A stretch of 64,000 nt of DNA. Origin: Aromatoleum toluclasticum ATCC 700605 (GTDB lineage Bacteria > Pseudomonadota > Gammaproteobacteria > Burkholderiales > Rhodocyclaceae). The notes beneath the pieces are model-generated. The model was not told the DNA's origin. It ran no database searches and worked only from the letters and a program-made list of their open reading frames with translations. Position numbers and translations under genes: made by a program. The stretch covers positions 124,001 to 188,000 of the forward strand of contig NZ_KB899491.1 in assembly GCF_000378245.1 (NCBI RefSeq). Direction: 5' to 3'. Shown in pieces: positions 27,717 through 39,518 of the stretch; positions within the stretch are counted from its first letter, which is position 1, and every line of letters starts with the position of its first letter.

Positions 27717-28736
27717 TTGAGTACGGTGCTTGTGACGGGCGGGGCGGGATACATTGGAACGCACACCTGCGTGGCTTTGCTGGAAGCGGGCCACGACGTC
27801 GTGGTGGTCGACAACCTGTGTAACAGCAAGGCGACGTCGCTCGACAGGGTCGAGTCGATCGCGCGGCGCGGGCTACTTGGCTTCTACCAGGCTGACGTTC
27901 GCGATGCGCCCGAGATGGGGCGGGTTTTTGCGGCGCATCGCATCGATGCGGTGGTTCACTTCGCTGCGTTGAAGGCGGTCGGCGAGTCCGTTGCGCATCC
28001 GCTGGCGTATTACCAGAACAACGTCGGCGGGCTGTTTTCGCTGGTCGAGGCGATGGAGGCGGCGGGTGTCCGTAGGCTAGTGTTCAGTTCCTCGGCGACG
28101 GTGTACGGGGATCCGGCGACGGTGCCGATCCGCGAGGATTTTCCGACCGCGCCGGAAAATCCGTATGGACGCACAAAACTCATGTGCGAGGACGTGCTGC
28201 GCGACGTTGGCGCCTCGGACCCGCGTTGGCAGGTCGTTTTGCTGCGTTACTTCAATCCGGTCGGGGCCCACCCGAGTGGGTTGATCGGCGAGGATCCGGG
28301 CGGAAAGCCGAACAATCTGATGCCGTACGTGAGCCAGGTGGCGGTGGGGCGCCTGCCCGAACTGAGGATTTTTGGCGGTGACTATCCGACGCCCGATGGA
28401 ACGGGGGTGCGCGACTATATCCACGTTGGCGACCTCGCGGCGGGGCATGTGGCGGCGGTCGAGCGCATGGACGGCTTGCCCGGGGTGAGTTGCGTGAATC
28501 TGGGCACGGGGCGCGGCTATAGCGTGCTGGATGTGCTGCACGCTTTCGAGCGTGCATGCGGGCGGAAGCTGCCGTACTGCATCGCGGCGCGCCGACCCGG
28601 CGACGTGCCCGCATATTGGGCGGATCCTGCGCTCGCACGCGAAGTGCTGGGGTGGGAGGCGCGGTTCGATCTGGACGCGATGTGCCGCGATGCGTGGCGA
28701 TGGCAATCGCAGAACCCGAACGGCTATCTGGACTGA
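27717..28736 (+). CDS. galE: UDP-glucose 4-epimerase
   Basis: 339 residues from a TTG start. GGAGGT at 27,705-27,710 is 6 nt upstream and the protein then begins STVLVTGGAGYIGTHT, so TTG rather than a later codon is right. The Rossmann NAD motif GGAGYIG is at the N-terminus. The short-chain dehydrogenase catalytic YxxxK is seen in NPYGRTKLMCE, with Ser/Thr in the preceding FSSSATVYG. GalE interconverts UDP-glucose and UDP-galactose for envelope polysaccharide. The NPVGAHPSGLIGEDPGGKPN segment is typical of the family. It stands alone after the ribosomal terminator and is convergent with the next gene. Confidence 0.96.
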   Translation: MSTVLVTGGAGYIGTHTCVALLEAGHDVVVVDNLCNSKATSLDRVESIARRGLLGFYQADVRDAPEMGRVFAAHRIDAVVHFAALKAVGESVAHPLAYYQNNVGGLFSLVEAMEAAGVRRLVFSSSATVYGDPATVPIREDFPTAPENPYGRTKLMCEDVLRDVGASDPRWQVVLLRYFNPVGAHPSGLIGEDPGGKPNNLMPYVSQVAVGRLPELRIFGGDYPTPDGTGVRDYIHVGDLAAGHVAAVERMDGLPGVSCVNLGTGRGYSVLDVLHAFERACGRKLPYCIAARRPGDVPAYWADPALAREVLGWEARFDLDAMCRDAWRWQSQNPNGYLD

Positions 28737-28781
28737 GGACCGCTTCGGAGTGTACGGCTCAAGCGAGAAGGGGCGCGCGGC

Positions 28782-29081
28782 TTACCAGGATTTGCGCAGC
28801 CGGTTGCGGTACTGGACGTCGTGCGGGAGGACCTTCTGCATCGGTTCGAGGTGTGCCGCGACGATGTCGCTGGCCTTCGCGAGAGTTTCCGCGGTGAGTT
28901 GCGGCAGTTCGCTGGTGCGCGCCGTGAGGCGCACGACCTGTTCGATGGCACGTTTGCGCTGCTGCTCCTCGGTTGCCTGATAGACGCCAAGGCCGGCCTC
29001 GAGCAGGGTCTTGAGGATCTTTACGCGGCGTTCGATGCGGTCGAGGAATACGCTCTGGACGTCGTTGGGGACTGCGGGCAT
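28782..29081 (-). CDS. Small helical protein of unknown function
   Basis: 99 residues from the ATG at 29,081, chosen because AAGGAG is 6 nt upstream. An ATG 15 nt earlier (29,096) would include that ribosome-binding site within the coding region. The sequence is hydrophilic and mostly helical, with an amphipathic stretch LLEAGLGVYQATEEQQRKRA and a C-terminal basic tail. It has no signal peptide, membrane segment or recognisable motif. A phasin-like or nucleoid-type helical protein is possible on appearance only. It lies 117 nt downstream of uvrA on the same strand, so it could be read from the uvrA transcript. It is convergent with galE. Confidence 0.65.
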   Translation of the reverse strand: MPAVPNDVQSVFLDRIERRVKILKTLLEAGLGVYQATEEQQRKRAIEQVVRLTARTSELPQLTAETLAKASDIVAAHLEPMQKVLPHDVQYRNRLRKSW

Positions 29082-29198
29082 GAGTTTCTCCTTCATCTTG
29101 CAGGCGGTGCCATGAGGCGATCGCCGTATTGTCCGGAATACTCGTGGTGGGTTTGCTTCAAATTGTAAGTGCGATCGGAGGTGTTTTCTCCCCCGGAT

Positions 29199-32027
<2,829 letters not shown>

Positions 32028-32055
32028 GGGGCGGGCTGACCAAGGGTAACGTGCC

Positions 32056-32085
32056 ACTATACGAGAGAACGTCGACGCAAGCCAA
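32056..32085 (-). promoter_or_regulatory. Candidate sigma-70 promoter for uvrA
   Basis: On the minus strand TTGGCT (32,085-32,080), an 18-nt spacer and TATAGT (32,061-32,056) lie 29 nt before the uvrA start. For the opposite direction a TAGAAT at 32,105-32,110 is a possible -10 for the transporter gene. It is flanked by a GGCGA/TCGCC dyad (32,093-32,097, 32,110-32,114) and followed by GTTTTG. Confidence 0.5.
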
Positions 32086-32137
32086 ACAGGCGGGCGACGG
32101 GTGCTAGAATCGCCGTTTTGTTCCAGCCCCAAGACAG

Positions 32138-33346
32138 ATGGCCCGACCCGAGCACGATCCGATGACCCCCGCAGAACGCCGGGCTGGTGCGAGCCTTGCC
32201 GCGATTTTCGCGCTGCGTATGCTCGGGCTGTTCCTGATCCTTCCGGTCTTTTCGGTGCACGCGCATCATCTTCCGGGCGGCGACAATCTGACCCTCGTGG
32301 GCCTGGCGATCGGCGCCTATGGCCTGACGCAGGCTTTCCTGCAGATGGCTTATGGCGTGGCGTCGGACCGCTTCGGCCGCAAGCCGGTGATCGTGTTCGG
32401 ACTCGTGCTGTTCGTGATCGGCAGCGCCGTCGCGGCAGTCGCCGGAGATATCGGGACGGTGATCGCGGGGCGCGTGCTGCAGGGGGCGGGCGCGATCTCG
32501 GCGGCGGTCACGGCGCTTGCTGCGGACCTGACGCGCGACCAGCACCGCACCAAGGTGATGGCGATGATCGGTTCGAGCATCGGACTGGTTTTCGCGCTGT
32601 CGATGGTGGCGGCGCCGATTCTGTATAATGTCATCGGCATGAGTGGGATCTTCTGGTTGACGGCCGTGCTCGCGGCTGCGGCGATCGGTGTGGTGCTGTA
32701 CGTCGTGCCGGCGGCGCCGCCGGTGCCGCGGGCACCGACCGGGCTGTTCGGCGAGGTGTTCCGCGATGGCCAGCTGATGCGGCTGAACGTTGGGGTTTTC
32801 GTGCTGCACCTGATCCAGACGGCGATGTGGGTGATGGTGCCGGCCGCGCTGGTGAGCGGTGCAAACCTGCCCCTGCCGGAGCACTGGAAGGTCTATCTGC
32901 CCGCCGTATTGCTGTCGTTCGCGGCGATGGTGCCGGCGGTGATTGCGGCAGAGCGGCGCAATCTCATGAAGCAGGTGTTCGGCGCCGCGGTCGCGCTGCT
33001 GGTGGTCGTGCAGGCGGGGCTGTTCGCTTTTGGCCAGAGCGCCGTGACGCTGGGCCTGTGGCTGACGCTGTTCTTCGTCGCCTTCAACGTACTCGAGGCG
33101 ATCCTGCCGTCGTGGATCTCCAAGGTGGCGCCGGCGCACGCGAAAGGCACGGCGCTCGGCCTGTACAACACGCTGCAGTCGATCGGGCTGTTCCTCGGTG
33201 GAACGCTGGGGGGCTGGCTGGCCGAACACTTCGGCAGCGGCGCCGTGAATCTGGTGTGCGGCGTGCTCGCCGTGATCTGGCTGCTGTTGGTCGCCTCAAT
33301 GAATCCGCCCGCCCGCCGCGTGACGCCGGCGTCGGCGGCACACTAA
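32138..33346 (+). CDS. Major facilitator superfamily transporter
   Basis: 402 residues with about 12 hydrophobic segments. The MFS motif A is seen as [16 protein letters not shown] after TM2, and the motif-C-like [18 protein letters not shown] lies in TM5. This fits a drug:H+ antiporter-like exporter of the inner membrane. The YajR-type carriers are the nearest family I can name, without certainty about substrate. In betaproteobacteria a gene of this kind commonly lies between uvrA and ssb, as here. The start ATG is the first in frame after the TAGAAT promoter box. A later ATG (MTPAERRAG) is possible. Confidence 0.85.
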   Translation: MARPEHDPMTPAERRAGASLAAIFALRMLGLFLILPVFSVHAHHLPGGDNLTLVGLAIGAYGLTQAFLQMAYGVASDRFGRKPVIVFGLVLFVIGSAVAAVAGDIGTVIAGRVLQGAGAISAAVTALAADLTRDQHRTKVMAMIGSSIGLVFALSMVAAPILYNVIGMSGIFWLTAVLAAAAIGVVLYVVPAAPPVPRAPTGLFGEVFRDGQLMRLNVGVFVLHLIQTAMWVMVPAALVSGANLPLPEHWKVYLPAVLLSFAAMVPAVIAAERRNLMKQVFGAAVALLVVVQAGLFAFGQSAVTLGLWLTLFFVAFNVLEAILPSWISKVAPAHAKGTALGLYNTLQSIGLFLGGTLGGWLAEHFGSGAVNLVCGVLAVIWLLLVASMNPPARRVTPASAAH

Positions 33347-33370
33347 CCTGAAACATCGGAGGAGAACCTC

Positions 33371-33859
33371 ATGGCTTCCCTGAACAAAGTCATCCTGATC
33401 GGCAATCTGGGCCGGGATCCGGAAACGCGCTATGCGCCGAGCGGCGACGCGATCTGCAACATCACCGTGGCGACCACCGAGACGTGGAAGGACAAGCAAA
33501 GCGGCGAGAAGAAGGAGGCGACCGAGTGGCACCGCGTGGTGTTCTTCGGGCGGCTGGCCGAGATCGCTGCGCAGTACCTGCGCAAGGGCAGCCAGATCTA
33601 CGTCGAAGGGCGCCTGCAGACGCGCAAGTGGCAGGACAAGGACGGCCAGGATCGCTACACGACGGAAATCCGCGGCGACGAGATGAAGATGCTGGGTTCG
33701 CGTCAGGGCGGCGGTGGTGGCGATGCGCCGATGGGCGGCTATGATGCCCCGGCTGCGGCGCCTGCACGCCAAGCTCCGCAGCAGGCTCCTGCGCAGAAGG
33801 CTCCGAGCCAGTCGGGCGGCGGCGGTTTTGGGGACTTCGACGACGATATTCCGTTCTGA
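33371..33859 (+). CDS. ssb: Single-stranded DNA-binding protein
   Basis: 162 residues with GGAGGAGA before the ATG. The OB fold covers residues 1-110 ([40 protein letters not shown]). It is followed by a Gly/Pro/Ala/Gln-rich linker and the acidic tip FDDDIPF that recruits repair and replication partners. SSB protects single-stranded DNA in replication, recombination and repair. It is next to uvrA, as in many proteobacteria. Ends at a strong terminator. Confidence 0.98.
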   Translation: MASLNKVILIGNLGRDPETRYAPSGDAICNITVATTETWKDKQSGEKKEATEWHRVVFFGRLAEIAAQYLRKGSQIYVEGRLQTRKWQDKDGQDRYTTEIRGDEMKMLGSRQGGGGGDAPMGGYDAPAAAPARQAPQQAPAQKAPSQSGGGGFGDFDDDIPF

Positions 33860-33890
33860 AACGCATCGCTTCCTGACGCACTGAGTATCC

Positions 33891-33925
33891 AACGCGAAGC
33901 CCTTGTGGCTTCGCGTTTTCTTTTG
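33891..33925 (+). terminator. Intrinsic terminator after ssb
   Basis: AACGCGAAGCC (33,891-33,901) pairs perfectly with GGCTTCGCGTT (33,907-33,917) around a 5-nt loop, followed by TTCTTTTG. It separates ssb from the acetone carboxylase control region. Confidence 0.88.
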
Positions 33926-34048
33926 TGCCGTGCGGAACGGCGGTGGGGCTCGGTGCGTGTCCCGCCCGTGCGCATGAGCGGGACCGTCTGCGCCGGCCGT
34001 GCCGACTTGGACGGTGTCCGCCTTTTTCCGTTTTCTCCTGTTTCGTAT

Positions 34049-34098
34049 CGTCCGGACGCCCTGACGGGTGACCGGTGCGTCCGTTCGACTTCCGGACG
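34049..34098 (+). promoter_or_regulatory. Candidate AcxR activator sites upstream of acxA
   Basis: Two dyads lie 120-170 bp upstream of the -24 element of the acx promoter: the palindrome CGTCCGGACG (34,049-34,058), and CGTCCG (34,078-34,083) facing CGGACG (34,093-34,098). The same half-sites occur about 130-180 bp upstream of the sigma-54 promoter of acxR. The distance is right for enhancer sites of a bacterial enhancer-binding protein. That AcxR binds them is an inference from this shared placement. The rest of the 436-nt ssb-acxA gap holds nothing else I recognise. Confidence 0.45.
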
Positions 34099-34216
34099 GT
34101 CTCCATTTTCTGGTCGTACGTTCCGCGCATCGTTGCTTGTTGCGGTGCACGGCGTGCGTGGCGTTTCTCCCTCATTTGCAGGCGCATCGGCTTGCTGCGT
34201 TGCAGCGGCCGATATC

Positions 34217-34232
34217 TGGCACGGCCGCTGCA
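34217..34232 (+). promoter_or_regulatory. Sigma-54 (-24/-12) promoter of the acx operon
   Basis: TGGCAC (34,217-34,222), 5 nt, CTGCA (34,228-34,232). The invariant GG and GC are separated by exactly 10 nt. Transcription should start near 34,243, giving a leader of about 50 nt before acxA. A sigma-54 activator gene (acxR) closes the cluster, which supports this reading. Confidence 0.85.
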
Positions 34233-34295
34233 AGAGGTCTCCCGGGGGCCGGCAGCATCGGCGACTCGACAATCCAGGAGATGATGGAGACAAAC

Positions 34296-36449
34296 ATGGA
34301 AGTCCAACAGGCAGCATCACAGGTACAGGTGATGGGCATCGATGCCGGCGGCACGATGACTGACACCTTCTTCGTGCGGGAAGACGGCCGCTTCGTCGTC
34401 GGCAAGGCGCAGAGCAACCCCGGCGACGAGTCGCTGGCGATCTACAACTCCTCTGTCGATGCACTGGCCCACTGGGGCCGCGAGGTGGACGAGGTCTATC
34501 CCGAGCTCGTCACCTGCGTGTATTCCGGCACCGCGATGCTTAACCGCATCCTGATGCGCAAGGGCCTCGACGTGGGCCTGATCTGCAACCGCGGCTTCGA
34601 GCAGATCCACTCGATGGGGCGCGCGCTGCAGAGCTATCTCGGCTACGCGCTGGAAGACCGCATCCACCTCAACACGCATCGCTACGACGAGCCGCTGGTG
34701 CCGGTATCGCGTACCCGCGGCGTGACCGAGCGCACCGATGTGCAGGGCAAGGTGGTGATCCCGCTGCGCGAGGAGGAAGTGCGCCAGGCGACGCGCGAAC
34801 TGGTCGAAGCCGGCTCGCAGGCGATCGTGATCTGCCTGCTGCAGTCGCACAAGAACGAGAGCAGCGAGCAGCGCGCCCGCGATGTCGTGAAGGACGAGCT
34901 GGCGAAGCTGAAGGTCGATATCCCGGTGTTCGCGTCGGTGGATTACTACCCGTCGCGCAAGGAAAGCCACCGGATGAACACGACGATCCTCGAAGCCTAT
35001 GGTGCCGAGCCGTCGCGTCAGACGCTGAAGAAGGTCAGCGACCGCTTCAAGAAGCACGGCGCGAAGTTCGACCTGCGGGTGATGGCGACGCACGGCGGCA
35101 CGATCTCGTGGAAGGCCAAGGAACTGGCGCGCACCATCGTCTCCGGCCCGATCGGCGGCGTGATCGGCTCGAAGCTGCTGGGCGAGTACCTGGGTGACGA
35201 GAACATCGCGTGCTCTGACATCGGCGGCACCTCCTTCGACGTCGCGCTGATCACCAAGGGCAGCTTCGCGATCAAGTCCGACCCGGACATGGCGCGCCTG
35301 GTGCTGTCGCTGCCGCTGGTGGCGATGGACTCGGTCGGCGCGGGCGCGGGAAGCTTCGTGCGTCTCGACCCGTACAGCAAGTCGATCAAGCTGGGGCCGG
35401 ACAGCGCGGGCTACCGCGTCGGTACCTGCTGGCCGGAAAGTGGCCTGGACACGGTGTCGGTGTCCGACTGCCACGTTGTGCTGGGCTACCTGAACCCGAA
35501 CAACTTCCTCGGCGGTGCGATCAAGCTCGACGTGCAGCGCGCCCGCGACCACATCAAGGCGCAGATCGCGGACCCCTTGGGGCTGTCGGTGGAAGATGCG
35601 GCGGCGGGCGTCATCGAGCTGCTCGACCTGACGCTCTCCGAGTACCTGCGTGCCAACATCAGCGCGAAGGGCTACAACCCGGCCGAGTTCACGTGCTTCT
35701 CGTACGGCGGTGCGGGCCCGGTGCATACCTACGGCTACACCGAAGGCGTCGGCTTCAAGGACGTCGTCGTGCCGGCGTGGGCAGCGGGTTTCTCGGCTTT
35801 CGGCTGCGCCTGCGCGGACTTCGAGTACCGCTATGACAAGTCGGTGGACCTCGGCGTCGCGCAGTTCGCGCCCGACGCGGACAAGGCGGCGGCCTGCGCG
35901 AGCCTGCAGGATGCGTGGGAGGAACTGGCGGTCAAGGTCATCGACGAGTTCGTGATCAACGGCTACAAGCCCGAGGACGTGCTGCTGATCCCCGGCTACA
36001 AGATGCAGTACATGGGCCAGCTGAACGACCTCGAGATCGTGTCGCCGGTGTCCACGGCGGCGACGGCGGCCGACTGGAACCAGATCATCGACGCCTTCGA
36101 GACCACCTACGGCCGCGTCTATGCCAACTCGGCACGTTCGCCCGAGCTGGGCTTCTCGATCACCGGCGCGATCCTGCGCGGCATGGTCGTCACGCAGAAG
36201 CCGGTGCTGCCGGAAGACCCCGACTGCGGCCCGACGCCGCCGAAGGAAGCCTACCTCGGCACCCGTCCGTTCTATCGCCACAAGCGCTGGGTCGAGGCCG
36301 CGCTGTGGAAGATGGAGTCGCTGAAGGCGGGTAATCACATCGTCGGTCCCGCGATCATCGAATCGGACGCGACGACCTTCGTCGTGCCCGACGGCTTCGA
36401 GACGACGGTCGACAAGCACCGCCTGTTCCATCTCAAAGAAGTGAAGTAA
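34296..36449 (+). CDS. acxA: Acetone carboxylase beta subunit
   Basis: 717 residues from ATG 34,296, with GGAGA 5 nt upstream. In-frame ATGs at 34,281 and 34,068 are rejected because they have poor spacing or cross the promoter. The N-terminus has the nucleotide-binding motif VMGIDAGGTMTDTFFVRE of the hydantoinase A/oxoprolinase family. VSGPIGGVIGSK and DIGGTSFDVALI are the second phosphate-binding elements (about residues 284-318). With AcxB and AcxC it forms the cytoplasmic alpha2-beta2-gamma2 enzyme that carboxylates acetone to acetoacetate with conversion of ATP to AMP. The gene order beta-alpha-gamma matches known acx clusters. A HyuA of another specificity is unlikely because a gamma subunit gene follows. 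Confidence 0.95.
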   Translation: MEVQQAASQVQVMGIDAGGTMTDTFFVREDGRFVVGKAQSNPGDESLAIYNSSVDALAHWGREVDEVYPELVTCVYSGTAMLNRILMRKGLDVGLICNRGFEQIHSMGRALQSYLGYALEDRIHLNTHRYDEPLVPVSRTRGVTERTDVQGKVVIPLREEEVRQATRELVEAGSQAIVICLLQSHKNESSEQRARDVVKDELAKLKVDIPVFASVDYYPSRKESHRMNTTILEAYGAEPSRQTLKKVSDRFKKHGAKFDLRVMATHGGTISWKAKELARTIVSGPIGGVIGSKLLGEYLGDENIACSDIGGTSFDVALITKGSFAIKSDPDMARLVLSLPLVAMDSVGAGAGSFVRLDPYSKSIKLGPDSAGYRVGTCWPESGLDTVSVSDCHVVLGYLNPNNFLGGAIKLDVQRARDHIKAQIADPLGLSVEDAAAGVIELLDLTLSEYLRANISAKGYNPAEFTCFSYGGAGPVHTYGYTEGVGFKDVVVPAWAAGFSAFGCACADFEYRYDKSVDLGVAQFAPDADKAAACASLQDAWEELAVKVIDEFVINGYKPEDVLLIPGYKMQYMGQLNDLEIVSPVSTAATAADWNQIIDAFETTYGRVYANSARSPELGFSITGAILRGMVVTQKPVLPEDPDCGPTPPKEAYLGTRPFYRHKRWVEAALWKMESLKAGNHIVGPAIIESDATTFVVPDGFETTVDKHRLFHLKEVK

Positions 36450-36463
36450 TCGAGGAGACCGCC

Positions 36464-38788
36464 ATGAACATGATGACAAACAAGGAACTCGGCTTTGCCG
36501 ATTTGCTCAAGAACGGCCAGACGCTGAAGCAGTTCCGCGACGGCATCATCGAGCGCACGAAGGCCAGCGGCCACTACAACGGGTTGGAAAAACTGGAGCT
36601 ACGCGATGCCGATCCGATCGGCTACGAGAAGCTCTTCTCCAAGCTGCGCGGCGGTCTGGTGCATGCCCGCGAAACCGCGAAGAAGATCGCCGCGAGCCCG
36701 ATCGTGGAGCAGGAAGGCGAGCTGTGCTTCACGCTGTACAACGCCGCGGGCGACTGCGTGCTGACTTCGACCGGCATCATCATCCACGTCGGCACGATGG
36801 GCGCGGCGATCAAGTACATGATCGAGAACAACTGGGAGGGCAATCCCGGCATCAATCCCGGCGACATGTTCACGACCAACGACTGCGCGATCGGCAACGT
36901 GCACCCGTGCGACATCGCGACCATCGTCCCGATCTTCTGGGAAGGTCGGCTGATCGGCTGGGTCGGCGGCGTGACGCACGTGATCGACACCGGCGCGGTG
37001 ACGCCGGGCTCGATGTCCACCGGCCAGACGCAGCGCTTCGGCGACGGCTACATGATCACCTGCCGCAAGACCGGCGTGAACGATGAGCCGCTGCGCGACT
37101 GGCTGCACGAGTCGCAGCGTTCGGTGCGTACGCCCAAGTACTGGATCCTCGACGAGAAGACCCGCATCGCTGGCTGCCACATGATCCGAGAGCTGGTCGA
37201 GGACGTGATCCGCGCCGACGGCATCGAGGCTTACGAGAAGTTCGCCTTCGAAGTCATCGAGGAAGGCCGCCGCGGGCTGATGAGCCGCATCAAGGCGATG
37301 ACTCTGCCGGGCAAGTACCGCAAGGTGTCCTTCGTCGATGTGCCCTTCAAGCACGAGGACGTGCAGGTGTCGAACGCCTTCGCCAAGCTCGACTCGATCA
37401 TGCACTCGCCGTGCGAGATGACGATCAAGCCGGACGGCAAGTGGAGGCTGGACTTCGAGGGTGCGAGCCGCTGGGGCTGGCATACCTTCAACGCCCACCA
37501 GGTGGCCTTCACGTCGGGCATCTGGGTGATGATGTGCCAGACCCTGGTGCCGACCCAGCGCATCAATGACGGGGCCTACTACGCGACCGAGTTCCGCCTG
37601 CCCAAGGGCACGTGGTGCAACCCGGACGACCGTCGCACCGGCCACGCCTACGCCTGGCACTTCCTGGTCTCCGGCTGGGCGGCGCTGTGGCGCGGGCTGA
37701 GCCAGTCCTACTTCAGCCGCGGCTATCTGGAAGAAGTCAACGCCGGCAACGCCAACACCTCCAACTGGCTGCAGGGCGGCGGCATCAACCAGGACGGCGA
37801 GATCCACGCGGTCAACAGCTTCGAAGCTTCGAGCTGCGGCACCGGTGCCTGCGCCGTGAAGGACGGCCTGAACCACGCGGCTGCGATCTGGAACCCGGAA
37901 GGCGACATGGGCGACATCGAGATCTGGGAGATGGCCGAGCCGCTCCTGTATCTGGGCCGCAACGTCAAGGCCAACTCCGGTGGTTACGGCAAGTATCGCG
38001 GTGGTTGCGGCTTCGAGACGCTGCGCATGGTGTGGAACGCCCAGGACTGGACGATGTTCTTCATGGGCAACGGCTTCATGAACAGCGACTGGGGAATGAT
38101 GGGCGGCTACCCGTCGGCGACCGGCTATCGCTTCGAAGCGCACAAGACCGGCCTGGAGCAGCGCATCGCGATCGGCGACTCGCTGCCCCTGGGCGGCGAT
38201 CTCGATCCTTCCGCCCCGGACTACGAGCGCCACATCGACGCCACCGCGACCGTCAAGCGCGACAAGCAGTGCATGACGACCGAGGACTGCTACGACAACC
38301 ACGACCTGTACCTGAACTACCTGCGCGGTGGCCCCGGCTTCGGCGACCCGATCGATCGTGACCCGAAGGCGATCGAGGCCGACCTGAACCAGAAGTTCCT
38401 GCTGCCGGAATACGCGCAGAAGGTCTATGGCGCGGTCTTCACGCAGGACGCGAAGGGCGTGTTCGCGGTCGATCCGGCCAAGACCCAGGCCCGCCGTGCC
38501 GAGATGCGCAAGGAGCGCCTCGCCCGTGCGCTGCCGACCCGCGAGTGGATGAAGGAAGAGCGCGAACGCATCGTGAATAAGCATGCCGCTGTGCAGGTGC
38601 AGCACATGTTCGCGACGAGCTTCGCGCTGTCCGAGAAATTCACGAACGAGTTCAAGGCCTTCTGGAACCTGCCCGCCGAATGGCAGCTGCTGGAGACCGA
38701 GTTGGGCGTGCCGTCCTACGGCTCCAAGCACCGCATGGACCTGTCCCTGCTGCCCGACGTCACGACCGTCGTCCAGGTCGAAGAGTGA
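36464..38788 (+). CDS. acxB: Acetone carboxylase alpha subunit
   Basis: 774 residues, hydantoinase B family, about the size of known acetone carboxylase alpha subunits. GAGGAGA precedes the ATG by about 6 nt. Recognisable family blocks are GDMFTTNDCAIGNVHPCDIA, FWEGRLIGWVGGVTHVIDTG and GGCGFETLRMVW. In the characterised enzyme this subunit carries the Mn site where acetone and bicarbonate-derived CO2 combine. I do not assign individual ligands. Located 14 nt after acxA and 22 nt before acxC, clearly one transcript. No truncation or frameshift. Confidence 0.95.
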   Translation: MNMMTNKELGFADLLKNGQTLKQFRDGIIERTKASGHYNGLEKLELRDADPIGYEKLFSKLRGGLVHARETAKKIAASPIVEQEGELCFTLYNAAGDCVLTSTGIIIHVGTMGAAIKYMIENNWEGNPGINPGDMFTTNDCAIGNVHPCDIATIVPIFWEGRLIGWVGGVTHVIDTGAVTPGSMSTGQTQRFGDGYMITCRKTGVNDEPLRDWLHESQRSVRTPKYWILDEKTRIAGCHMIRELVEDVIRADGIEAYEKFAFEVIEEGRRGLMSRIKAMTLPGKYRKVSFVDVPFKHEDVQVSNAFAKLDSIMHSPCEMTIKPDGKWRLDFEGASRWGWHTFNAHQVAFTSGIWVMMCQTLVPTQRINDGAYYATEFRLPKGTWCNPDDRRTGHAYAWHFLVSGWAALWRGLSQSYFSRGYLEEVNAGNANTSNWLQGGGINQDGEIHAVNSFEASSCGTGACAVKDGLNHAAAIWNPEGDMGDIEIWEMAEPLLYLGRNVKANSGGYGKYRGGCGFETLRMVWNAQDWTMFFMGNGFMNSDWGMMGGYPSATGYRFEAHKTGLEQRIAIGDSLPLGGDLDPSAPDYERHIDATATVKRDKQCMTTEDCYDNHDLYLNYLRGGPGFGDPIDRDPKAIEADLNQKFLLPEYAQKVYGAVFTQDAKGVFAVDPAKTQARRAEMRKERLARALPTREWMKEERERIVNKHAAVQVQHMFATSFALSEKFTNEFKAFWNLPAEWQLLETELGVPSYGSKHRMDLSLLPDVTTVVQVEE

Positions 38789-38810
38789 TCACCGAATCAA
38801 GGAGCCGGAA

Positions 38811-39317
38811 ATGACTACCTACACCAATGAACAGGTCTCACACCTCGTCGAGGGCTCGCTCGACTGGGAAACGACCTTCCGCATGCTGTCGATGCCCAAG
38901 GACAACAGCCGCTTCGAGCAGTACGTGAAGGCGCTGCAGGCCAAGGTCTCGTTCCCCCACAAGATCGTGCTGCCGCTGGGGCCCCACCTCTACATCGTGC
39001 AGGACGCGAAGACCAAGCAGTGGGTCACGATGTGCGACTGCGGCCACGACTTCGGCGATTACCGCGAGAACTGGAAGCTGAACGCGGCGATCTACGTGCG
39101 CGACACCGAGGAGTCGATGACCGAGGTGTATCCCAAGCTGATGGCGCCGGATACGCAGTGGCAGGTGTATCGCGAGTACTACTGCCCGACCTGCGGCACG
39201 ATGCACGACGTCGAGGCGCCGACCCCGTGGTACCCGGTGATCCACGACTTCGAGCCGGACATCGAGGCGTTCTACAAGGAATGGGTGGATCTGCCCGTCC
39301 CGGAAAAAGCGGCCTGA
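38811..39317 (+). CDS. acxC: Acetone carboxylase gamma subunit
   Basis: 168 residues from ATG 38,811 with AAGGAG 9 nt upstream. The small subunit has two metal-site clusters: Cys75-Asp-Cys77-Gly-His79 and Cys125-Pro-Thr-Cys128 with His132. This fits a structural zinc as reported for the family. The gamma subunit distinguishes acetone carboxylases from plain hydantoinases and N-methylhydantoinases, so it fixes the identity of the two genes before it. It ends at a region of hairpins before the next gene. Confidence 0.95.
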   Translation: MTTYTNEQVSHLVEGSLDWETTFRMLSMPKDNSRFEQYVKALQAKVSFPHKIVLPLGPHLYIVQDAKTKQWVTMCDCGHDFGDYRENWKLNAAIYVRDTEESMTEVYPKLMAPDTQWQVYREYYCPTCGTMHDVEAPTPWYPVIHDFEPDIEAFYKEWVDLPVPEKAA

Positions 39318-39353
39318 GCCGTCACTGCCGGGCGGTAGGCCCGGCGCCTGCGG

Positions 39354-39414
39354 GCCGGTGCCTCCATGACGGAGGTGCCGGCCGGGGCCCCCGGGGCTTG
39401 CAGGCCCCGACATT
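39354..39414 (+). other. Two hairpins between acxC and the YCF48-like gene
   Basis: First stem: GCCGG-TG-CCTCC (39,354-39,365) with GGAGG-TG-CCGGC (39,371-39,382), interrupted by a TG/TG internal loop. Second stem: CGGGGC (39,392-39,397) with GCCCCG (39,404-39,409), then ACATTTT. They occupy a 201-nt gap. They could terminate part of the transcription or protect the 3' end of acxABC mRNA, giving more carboxylase than envelope proteins. No promoter is visible after them. Confidence 0.4.
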
Positions 39415-39518
39415 TTCCCGAATTCACCGACACCCATGCGGAGCGCGAGCCCTGCAGGGCCTCGGCTACGCAAAAAAACGAAAGTCGCGCGCCGTCCCCC
39501 GGCGTGGAGGAGAGAGTG

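Noticed and set aside
28531-28980. Plus-strand frame across the end of galE and the small minus-strand gene
   Set aside because: It overlaps galE out of frame, has no ribosome-binding site and no family features.
32028-32137. LexA/SOS box in front of uvrA
   Set aside because: No CTGT-N8-ACAG-like palindrome is present between uvrA and the transporter gene.
33860-34295. Longer N-terminus for acxA starting at 34,068, and a small gene before it
   Set aside because: The extension would run across the sigma-54 promoter, is arginine/leucine-rich noise, and the known beta subunit starts at about this ATG (34,296) with a good ribosome-binding site.
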